Source: Myxococcota bacterium (GTDB lineage: Bacteria; Myxococcota_A; Polyangia; Palsa-1104; JAEUJZ01). From it: a stretch of DNA of 64,000 nucleotides. Of this stretch, positions 18,867 through 26,158 are shown one piece after another. The translations under genes were made by a program, and so were the position numbers. The number at the start of each line of letters is the position of its first letter. The stretch's first letter is position 1. The stretch lies in NCBI GenBank assembly GCA_025057315.1, contig JANWXW010000153.1, forward strand, positions 52,967-116,966. Direction: 5' to 3'. A model generated the notes under the pieces. The model did not search any database. It was not told where the DNA came from and saw nothing but the letters and a program-made list of their open reading frames with translations.

Positions 18867-20429
18867 ATGCCCCATCAGGTCCTTTTGCCCTCCCCTGGGC
18901 GCCCGGGTGTGCTGCTTCGTTGGACCCTGGCCCTGGGCTTCTGTCTTCTGCTTCTTGGCCCTGCAGCGGCCCAGGAGGCGCTGCCCGAGCACGCCCGCAG
19001 CCGTATTCACTGCGAGGTGGCCATCGTGGGTGGGGGCGCCGCCGGTCTGCACAGCGCCTACCGGCTCGGTCCTCGGCTGGGAAGCCGCGTCTGTCTCTTC
19101 GAGAAGCTCGACCGCCTGGGTGGGCGCATCTACGACATCGCCCGCACCCCGGGCGGACCGGTCTTTGGCACCGGCGCGCTGCGCATCATGGAGGGCCAGA
19201 CCGTGGTCTTCTCCCTGGCCGATGAGCTGGGGATCTCTTACGAGGCGGCGCCCTGGCGAGATGATCTCATCAGCGCGCGCGGCGAGTTTGCCTACAGCTC
19301 AGATGACATCAACGTCCTGGCCTACCCGCACGTGCCAGATGGCGTCACCGAGACGGACCTATACAACCAGCTCCGCTTCGGCCCGCTGCGGCGCCGCGCG
19401 GCCCAGTTTCCGGACTTCCGCTCCTACGTCCGGCAGGCCGTGGGCGAGCAGGGGTACCACTTCCTGACCGATGTGTTCCGCTTCCGCGCCGATTTCGAGT
19501 ACCCGCTGGACGCCCGCGGCTACCTCGACTACCTCGATGAAGAATGGGATGTGTGCTGCACGCCCTTCTACCCCAACGGGGGCATGTCCGAGTTTATCCG
19601 GCGCATGGAGCAGCGTGCCCTGCGCTCCGGCGTGCGCATCTACAAGTCCGAGCCGGCGCTGGAGATCAGGGGTCTGGGCCGTCGCCGCTACGTCATCCAG
19701 ACGCCGCGCTACGCGGTCACCGCCGACCGCTTGATCATCGCCGTGGATGCCGAGGGCTTCAAGCACGTGCGCGGCGACGTCGCCGAAGCGATCCAGAGCC
19801 AGCCGCAGTTCCAGGACCTGCTGGGCGTGCGCGTGGTGACCATCACCCAGTGGTGGCCGCATGCCTTCTGGCTCGGCGCGCGCGCACCGCGGGACGTTCG
19901 CCGGGCCTGGACCACCGAGCACTGCCTCAACTTCATCGAGATCCCCATCGCTTCCTACGCTGCCAACCAATTGGTCACGCGCAGCGTCTATGACGATGGC
20001 ATCCGCTGCGTCACGTTCTGGGAGAACACGGCGAAGCGATCGATCGCCGCGGTGGAGGCCGAGATCGCCCGCGGCCTGGCCTATCTCTTCCCCGGTGTGC
20101 GCATCCCGCGCCCGCTCAAGACCCATGTGCAAGTCTGGCCTGCGGCCTGGTACTGGCTCCGCGGCGGCACCCGCTTCACCAATGCCGACATCGCCCGCTG
20201 GGCCTTGGACCCGCTGCCAGGCGAAGACATCGTGCTCGTCGGCGAGTCGTACAACCCGCAGCGGTCCGGCTGGACGGACGGCGCCTACAAGTCGTCGATC
20301 AACGCGCTCAACGCCCGCTATGGCTTCTCCCTGCCCGGCGCCACCATGACCCTGGCTGGCCCCGTGGCCCCGCCCCCGCGCCCCCTGCACGCCCCGGTGC
20401 GGCGCAGCCGGAGCCAGGGCGGCCTCTGA
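18867..20429 (+). CDS. Secreted FAD-dependent amine oxidase-like protein
   Basis: A 520-residue flavin monoamine-oxidase family protein. A Sec signal peptide with a hydrophobic core FCLLLLGPAAAQ is cut near residue 37. The FAD-binding VAIVGGGAAGLHSAYRL follows at about residue 50, then the GGRIY motif. The C-terminal FAD signature is GWTDGAYKSSINA. Export of an FAD enzyme is uncommon but known for this family; the N-terminus lacks a clear twin arginine, so the route is uncertain. The C-terminus is Pro/Arg-rich. It probably oxidises an amine or a related substrate outside the inner membrane. AAGGAG is well placed before the ATG. Confidence 0.85.
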   Translation: MPHQVLLPSPGRPGVLLRWTLALGFCLLLLGPAAAQEALPEHARSRIHCEVAIVGGGAAGLHSAYRLGPRLGSRVCLFEKLDRLGGRIYDIARTPGGPVFGTGALRIMEGQTVVFSLADELGISYEAAPWRDDLISARGEFAYSSDDINVLAYPHVPDGVTETDLYNQLRFGPLRRRAAQFPDFRSYVRQAVGEQGYHFLTDVFRFRADFEYPLDARGYLDYLDEEWDVCCTPFYPNGGMSEFIRRMEQRALRSGVRIYKSEPALEIRGLGRRRYVIQTPRYAVTADRLIIAVDAEGFKHVRGDVAEAIQSQPQFQDLLGVRVVTITQWWPHAFWLGARAPRDVRRAWTTEHCLNFIEIPIASYAANQLVTRSVYDDGIRCVTFWENTAKRSIAAVEAEIARGLAYLFPGVRIPRPLKTHVQVWPAAWYWLRGGTRFTNADIARWALDPLPGEDIVLVGESYNPQRSGWTDGAYKSSINALNARYGFSLPGATMTLAGPVAPPPRPLHAPVRRSRSQGGL

Positions 20430-20450
20430 GCACACCGCGGGCCCTGGCTC
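20411..20450. terminator. Ten-base-pair hairpin across the end of the FAD gene
   Basis: GAGCCAGGGC at 20411-20420 is exactly complementary to GCCCTGGCTC at 20441-20450, with a 20-base loop holding the TGA stop. It lies between two convergent genes and could end transcription from either side, though no T tract follows. It might instead block exonucleases. Function inferred from position only. Confidence 0.45.
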
Positions 20451-20476
20451 TGGGCCACCTTATCGCCCCCACGCTG

Positions 20477-22399
20477 CTACACGTCCAGCTCGCGCGCTTC
20501 GCCGGCCCGCTCCATGATGAAGCGAAACCGGGCCGACGGGTCCTTGCCCATCAGATCGTTGAGCACCCGATCGGTCCGCAGCGGATCGCTCACGGTGACG
20601 CGCAGTGCGCTGCGACGCCGCGGGTCCAGTGTTGTCTCCCACAGCTGCTGGGGCATCATCTCGCCCAGGCCCTTAAAGCGCTGGATCTCCGGCTTCACGT
20701 TCTTGGGGAGTCGGCGCAGCAGCGCCTCTTTGGCCTGCTCGTCCGGGACCCAGTAGGTGTCCTTGCCTACATCGATGCGGTACAGAGGCGGCCGGGCCAG
20801 GTAGACGTGGCCGTTCTCGATAAGCCGGGGCAGGTAGCGGTAAAAAAACGTCAGCAGCAGCGTCGCGATGTGGTTGCCGTCGCTGTCTGCATCCATCAGC
20901 AGGAAGATGCGCCCGTAGCGCAGCTTGCTCTGGTCAAAATCCTTGCCCAGCCCGCAGCCCAGCGCCGACACGATGTCTTGCAGTTCCTTGTTGGCCAGCA
21001 GCTTGCTTGTGCTGGCCTGCTCGGCGTTGAGCACCTTGCCTCGCAGCGGCAAGACCGCTTGCGTCCTGCGGTCACGCCCCTGCTTGGCCGACCCACCGGC
21101 GCTGTCCCCCTCGACGATGAACAGCTCGGAGTCGGCCGGATCGGTGGACGAGCAGTCGGCCAGCTTGCCCGGCAGGTTAAGGCGGTGGCTGACGGATGTC
21201 TTGCGCGACACCGCCTGGCTGGCAGCGCGCGAGGCCTCCCGGGCACGCGCCGCGGCGACAATGCGCGCCACAATGGCCTCGCCGGCGCTCGGGTTGCTAT
21301 GGAGCCAGCTTTCCACAAAGGTGCGCACCGCGGCGTCGATCTCCGCGGTGATCTCGGGGTTGTTAAGCCGCTCCTTGGTCTGCCCCTGAAATTGCGGCTC
21401 CAACACGTAGCAGGACAGGATGGCAAATAGCCCCTCGCGGATGTCCTCAGCGGTAAGGCTGATGCCCTTGGGCGACAGGTTGTGCGTCTCGATGAAGTTG
21501 CGCACCCCCTTGACCAGTCCGCTCCGAAGGCCCGCCTCGTGGGTACCACCTGAGGGGGTCGGGATGCCATTCACGTAGCTGCGGATCTGCTCGTCGGTGG
21601 CCTCGGTCCAGCACAAGGCCAACTCGAAGCGCAGGCCGCTGGCATCGCGATCGCGGCTCAAATACAGCGGCGACAGCCCGGCAATGGCCGGTTTGCCCCG
21701 CTCGCGCACCAGCTTCTGCAGGTAGTCGGCGATGCCTCCCTGGTGCGAAAACTCCTGGCGCTGGCCGGTGGCCTCGTCCACCACCACCAGGCGCAGCCCC
21801 TTGTGCAGGTAGGTCTTGGCCTCCAGACGCTCCAGGATCTGCGGCACATCAAAGCGCGCCTTCTCGCCAAAGATCTCCGGGTCTGGGCGGAAAAAGACGC
21901 ACGTGCCGGTGCCCCGCGCGGGCCCCAGCTTCTTGAGCGGGGTGGTGGGATGGCCGCGGCTGTAGCGCTGCTCCACCTGCTGGCCATCCCGGCGCACGCG
22001 CACGACCATCTCCTCGGACAGCGCATTGACCACCGAGGACCCCACGCCGTGCAGGCCCCCCGAGTGGGTGTAGTTGCCCTGGGTGAACTTGCCACCCGAG
22101 TGCAACGTGGTGAGGATGACCTCCAGCGCGCTTTTGCCATACCGCGGCATGATCCCGGTGGGGATGCCGCGGCCGTTGTCCTCCACCGTGGCGGAGCGCC
22201 CGTCGGCGTGAAGCACCACCTGGATGGTGGTCGCATAGCCGTTTATCACCTCATCGATGGCATTGTCCACGATCTCCCACAGCAGGTGGTGGTAGCCCCG
22301 GGCATCCACGCCCCCGATGTACATGCCGGGCCGCTTGCGGACGGGCTCCAGGCCCTCCAGAACGACGATGTCCTGTTCGGTGTACTGGGAGCTTGGCAT
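20477..22399 (-). CDS. DNA topoisomerase type IIA, subunit B (ParE/GyrB)
   Basis: A 640-residue ATPase subunit of gyrase or topoisomerase IV. The GHKL site contains EIVDNAIDE, DNGRGIP and the lid GGLHGVGSSVVNAL. The TOPRIM domain has the EGDSAGG acidic motif and MDADSDGNHI, as in ParE, where GyrB usually has DADVDG. The C-terminus GEARELDV fits either. The length is between the two classes. It is most likely the topoisomerase IV B subunit of a Myxococcota-type genome, but a GyrB identity is not excluded. The gene is not next to dnaA, recF or parC here. Confidence 0.92.
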   Translation of the reverse strand: MPSSQYTEQDIVVLEGLEPVRKRPGMYIGGVDARGYHHLLWEIVDNAIDEVINGYATTIQVVLHADGRSATVEDNGRGIPTGIMPRYGKSALEVILTTLHSGGKFTQGNYTHSGGLHGVGSSVVNALSEEMVVRVRRDGQQVEQRYSRGHPTTPLKKLGPARGTGTCVFFRPDPEIFGEKARFDVPQILERLEAKTYLHKGLRLVVVDEATGQRQEFSHQGGIADYLQKLVRERGKPAIAGLSPLYLSRDRDASGLRFELALCWTEATDEQIRSYVNGIPTPSGGTHEAGLRSGLVKGVRNFIETHNLSPKGISLTAEDIREGLFAILSCYVLEPQFQGQTKERLNNPEITAEIDAAVRTFVESWLHSNPSAGEAIVARIVAAARAREASRAASQAVSRKTSVSHRLNLPGKLADCSSTDPADSELFIVEGDSAGGSAKQGRDRRTQAVLPLRGKVLNAEQASTSKLLANKELQDIVSALGCGLGKDFDQSKLRYGRIFLLMDADSDGNHIATLLLTFFYRYLPRLIENGHVYLARPPLYRIDVGKDTYWVPDEQAKEALLRRLPKNVKPEIQRFKGLGEMMPQQLWETTLDPRRRSALRVTVSDPLRTDRVLNDLMGKDPSARFRFIMERAGEARELDV

Positions 22400-22700
22400 G
22401 GGAGGGGCGGTGGCAGGTGAAACTGCGTTCAGGGTAACAGGCCCGCCGTCGCTGTCAAGAACGGGACCCGGCTTGGAAGGCTAGCGGAGGCGGCGCTCCA
22501 GACGGCTGGGGCGGGGAGGCAGCGGGGCCGGCGCTCGGCCAGCCCACGGAGCAGCCTGGCCGGCGGCGGGGGCTCAGGGTGGCAGATCTGCTCCGCGCTG
22601 CGTTCCAGGCTGGCAGTGGGCGTATAATCCCTGCATGCATCCGGCGCTCCGCGGGCCCAACGGGCATCTCCTGTCCCACTCTGCCCTGCCAGGCAGGGCG

Positions 22701-23387
22701 ATGATCCCTGGAGCCATCCTGCTGCTGGCCACATCTTCCATGGCTGCCTCTCCCCCGACCTCCGCGGGCTGTCCTCCTGCCAGCGAGCTGCCCGAGACCG
22801 CCGAGGCCTACCAGGCGCGCGCGCAGCAGGCCCGCTCGGCCGGCGATCATGCCGCCGCCGCAGAGCAGCTGTGGAGTGCATGGTGCCGCTCTGGCCGGCC
22901 CGGCCTGCTGGTCCAAATCTGTCAGGAGCATCTACAGGGGCAGCAGTGCGTTTTGGGCCAGGAAATCGTGCGCTATGCCCGGCGGCGGCAGGCCATGCTG
23001 GCCCCGGCCGAACGGGAGGCCCTGGTCCAGTGCGGGCAACAGCTGCGGCAGGCATGCGGGGCGCCGGGGATGCAGGTGGAGGCCCAGCCGGCCCAGGAAT
23101 CAGAGCGCACTCCCCCGCCGCAGCAGCCATCTCAGGGGGCCGTTGCTCCCCAGCTGGGGACCCTGCGGCTGGTGCTGGGAGGTCCCCCGGCTGGCGTCCG
23201 CATCTTCGTCGACGATCAGGAGCATGTCGAGAGCGAGGTGCAGGGCGCGCCAGGGCTACGGCTCGAGGCGGGCCGCCATCGGATCGTGGTGCAGCAGCCG
23301 GGCTACGAGTTCCGTCAGACGGTGCACCTTGTGCCCGGCGGCACGGCGGTGATCTATGTGCCCCTGCGGGCTACTCGGCACGACTGA
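22701..23387 (+). CDS. Secreted PEGA-domain protein
   Basis: A 228-residue protein. The ATG at 22701 follows AGGCAGGG and gives a short leader MIPGAILLLATSSMA; the longer frame from 22635 lacks a signal. Residues 40-120 are helical and TPR-like with several Cys, then a Gln/Pro linker. The C-terminal 70 residues form a PEGA domain: LRLVLGGPPAGVRIFVDDQ, then GLRLEAGRHRIVVQQPGYE. PEGA proteins act at the cell envelope. A TATAAT at 22621-22626 could be a -10 box for it. It is divergent from the topoisomerase gene. Confidence 0.75.
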   Translation: MIPGAILLLATSSMAASPPTSAGCPPASELPETAEAYQARAQQARSAGDHAAAAEQLWSAWCRSGRPGLLVQICQEHLQGQQCVLGQEIVRYARRRQAMLAPAEREALVQCGQQLRQACGAPGMQVEAQPAQESERTPPPQQPSQGAVAPQLGTLRLVLGGPPAGVRIFVDDQEHVESEVQGAPGLRLEAGRHRIVVQQPGYEFRQTVHLVPGGTAVIYVPLRATRHD

Positions 23388-23471
23388 ACCCACCCTGCGA
23401 GCCCCGCCCGCCAAGGCCACGGTCGCTCTCCGCTGGCTAGGACTGCTCCCCCCTTGGACACCGCAAACGAG

Positions 23472-23581
23472 ACCGCAAACGGCCGCCGTCCCGGGTGCTC
23501 GGATGCTCAATCCACGTTGGGCGCAGGCCAGGCTCAGAAAAACACGGGGTTAGACACCGCAAACGGCCGCCGTCCCGGGTG
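23472..23581. repeat. Paired 26-base direct repeat at the end of the PHP gene
   Basis: A 26-base unit at 23472-23497 recurs exactly at 23556-23581 (spacing 84). The unit begins ACCGCAAACGGCCGCC. The right copy encodes part of the last residues of the PHP-domain gene; the left copy lies outside any gene. The left copy is also joined by a short tandem echo (CCGCAAACGAGACCGCAAAC). Confidence 0.85.
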
Positions 23582-26098
23582 TAGCGGCGCCAGGTCAGCC
23601 CGCTGGCTGCTGGCGTGAAACACCACCCAGTGCAGCGGCCGCGGCTGCCGCGCAGCCACCATCACCTCGGCCTCGTAGCGCCGCCCTGGACCCGGCCCGC
23701 TCTCGCGCAGCTCGCGCGTTTCCACCGTCTCCCCATCGACGATCACCTCCAGCGTCGAGGCCTCTAGCCACGATGGCGCCTGCACAACCACGCGAAACAA
23801 CCGCCCTCCGCTCTGGGGCGGCAGCATGGCACCTGGCCCAGCCCCCCCTGGACCCTCGACGGTCATGTAGAGGCCGCCGCTGATAGTCGCCGCGCCCGCC
23901 CGTAGGGCATCGCGCACGGCCGCTGCGCTCAGGCGCCGCGGGTCGTCGTGTCCAAAGCGCAGGCAGGTGCGCGGATAGCCCACCGGAGAGGTGCGCAAGG
24001 CGTGGCTGTCCGAGCTGCCCACCGCCCAGACCACCTTGCCAGCGTCCAACAGCGCGAACCAGTCGGCCACCGATTTGTCCCGGTTCTGCTCAAAGCTGCT
24101 GTCGTTGAACACCTCAACCGCCTCGAACCGATCGCTCCACAGCTCTGGATCACCAGAGCCCGTGGCACGGCGGAAACCGGCCGCGCTGAAATAGGCGCCA
24201 ACCCCCCCGCCGCTGGGATGGTTGACGATGAGCACCGGGCGCTCTGGCAGCTGCGCAATCTCCTGGAACACCTCGGCGGGCCGGCGGCCTATCCAGTTGA
24301 TGGCGCCGTTGTTGAGCATCTGCGGCCGGGGCTCGATCGGAATGATGCCGAAGTGTCCCCAGGTGAAGGTCGTAAGCTCCTCCGAGGGCAGGCCAAAGGC
24401 ATATTCGGTTAGCCCGAGCCGCTCGATGGTGGGCTGAAAGTCGATGATCCACTCGTGCTCGCTGGACACCGGGATCTCCAGCCCATCGGCCACTGCCCCT
24501 CTCACTTTGTACTCGACGGGATCGCTGGAGTCGGGGGAAAAATTGGAGTGGATGTGAAAGTCCGCGCACAGCACCCCCGTGGTGTCCACACTCCGCACCA
24601 GCTGCACGTCCATGCTGGTGGTGCGTCCAGCCTCTACAGTGACGATGCGGTCGACGAGCTCATATTCGTACCCGCGGCTGACCACCACCCGGTGTCTACC
24701 CGGGGGCACAGGCACCCGCGCCACGCCGCGGTCGGCGAACACTTGGTGCAGCCGCCCGTGCGCCTCACCGAGGATGCCCAGCGAAGGGTGCAACCGCGAC
24801 ACGCCAACCTCTGGGATCACCTGCACCCGCACGGGCAGCGGTCGGCCACTGCCAGCCTCGGTGGCGCTCACCTGCAGCGTCCCGGGCCGAGGCAGCCGGA
24901 GCAGCGCATCCGTCTGGCCCTGGGCCAGGGGCACGGGCATGCCCCCCTCGTATCCGGGGCGCACGGCAAGCAGCTGCAGCGCCCGTGGCGGCGCGTGCAA
25001 GAGGAACCGCCCCTGCTCATCGGCATCGGTGGCGGTCACCAGGCGCCCATCTGCCTCCACCAGGTGTACCCGTGCCCCTGGCACGGGCTGACCCGCCTCG
25101 TCCTGCACCTGGCCGCGCACCGAACGCCAGCTGGTGTCCCCGTCGACACGGCGCAGGGCCGAGAGCAGCCCATCCAGGCCCGGGCCACCGGCGATGATCT
25201 CGACGTAATCCACCGCGCGCTCCTGGCAGCCCTCGATCTCGAACCCCTCGGGCTGGAAGTACTGGAAGCCCGACTGGGCGACGACGAAGCGGAGGCGGCT
25301 GCCAGGTACGCGGAAGGCAAACGGCATGCCGGGGTTGTCGTAACCGACCCAGCCCGTGGAGCCGGCCGGGTCAGCATAGCCCTGCTCGACGGTAAAGAGG
25401 CGCGAACGGGCGGAGTGGAAAAAGCCCAGCCCCTGCTTGCCGACAAAGCTGTGGGGCGAGGCTTCGGGATTCATGAGCCACAGCCGGACCTGGAGCCGGT
25501 CCGAGCCGGGCTCGAGCATGTAGTCGAGGGCCGCCGGCATCTCGTACTCGCCGGGGAAGAGGCCGGCGAAAGCGTCCAGGAAGGGAACATGTTTGAGCAT
25601 GCCAGAGACCCGCACCACCGCCGCCTGTCCGTCGGAGCCATCGCGCAGCACGGTGACTGACTCGGGAGCTACGGCCTGCCGCCCCAGCAGCAGCAGCGTC
25701 TCGCCGTACTGCGACACGCCCAGGGGCCGGCCATCCGTATCGACGCCATCGACGGCCAGCAACTCGCCTCCCAGCGAGGAGTAGCCGTCTGAGGGCCGCG
25801 CCTCCTCGATATAGAAGGCCACGCGATCGTTAATTAGTAGAAAGTCCCCCACCCGGACGCGGATGCGTGCATCCGGGGGCTGGCGGATCAGGCTGGCGTC
25901 GCGGATCCGGCCTGCGCGAGCCTGACGTGCCGCGCGGGCCCCGGCCGGATCGGGGTGGCCATCGGGGCTGCCGGTCGGGAACCGATCCGTCGCCCGCACG
26001 GACGGACACGGAGGCATCTGCGGGGTCGGCGCATCGGAGGGGGCACAGCTCTGGGCCAGCAGGGCCAGCAGGACGGAGCAGGGGGTGGCGCGCTGCAT
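23534..26098 (-). CDS. CehA/McbA-type PHP metallohydrolase lipoprotein
   Basis: An 854-residue exported protein. The leader ends in a lipobox-like LLAQSC near residue 18. The N-terminal half is a beta-sandwich of the carboxypeptidase-regulatory type with repeats such as VRGQVQDEAGQPVPGARV. A PHP-type metallohydrolase follows at about residue 510: ADFHIHSNFSPDSS, SSEHEW and GSSDSHAL are metal-binding motifs of the CehA/McbA family. The last 130 residues form a further beta domain. Members hydrolyse esters, carbamates or phosphoesters. The substrate here is unknown, and the protein is likely on the outer membrane or periplasmic face. Confidence 0.82.
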   Translation of the reverse strand: MQRATPCSVLLALLAQSCAPSDAPTPQMPPCPSVRATDRFPTGSPDGHPDPAGARAARQARAGRIRDASLIRQPPDARIRVRVGDFLLINDRVAFYIEEARPSDGYSSLGGELLAVDGVDTDGRPLGVSQYGETLLLLGRQAVAPESVTVLRDGSDGQAAVVRVSGMLKHVPFLDAFAGLFPGEYEMPAALDYMLEPGSDRLQVRLWLMNPEASPHSFVGKQGLGFFHSARSRLFTVEQGYADPAGSTGWVGYDNPGMPFAFRVPGSRLRFVVAQSGFQYFQPEGFEIEGCQERAVDYVEIIAGGPGLDGLLSALRRVDGDTSWRSVRGQVQDEAGQPVPGARVHLVEADGRLVTATDADEQGRFLLHAPPRALQLLAVRPGYEGGMPVPLAQGQTDALLRLPRPGTLQVSATEAGSGRPLPVRVQVIPEVGVSRLHPSLGILGEAHGRLHQVFADRGVARVPVPPGRHRVVVSRGYEYELVDRIVTVEAGRTTSMDVQLVRSVDTTGVLCADFHIHSNFSPDSSDPVEYKVRGAVADGLEIPVSSEHEWIIDFQPTIERLGLTEYAFGLPSEELTTFTWGHFGIIPIEPRPQMLNNGAINWIGRRPAEVFQEIAQLPERPVLIVNHPSGGGVGAYFSAAGFRRATGSGDPELWSDRFEAVEVFNDSSFEQNRDKSVADWFALLDAGKVVWAVGSSDSHALRTSPVGYPRTCLRFGHDDPRRLSAAAVRDALRAGAATISGGLYMTVEGPGGAGPGAMLPPQSGGRLFRVVVQAPSWLEASTLEVIVDGETVETRELRESGPGPGRRYEAEVMVAARQPRPLHWVVFHASSQRADLAPLHPGRRPFAVSNPVFF

Positions 26099-26158
26099 GG
26101 GCCGGATGGTAGTAGAAATTCTCCCGCCTTAGGAGCCCGTATTTGCTACGTTTCTGGC

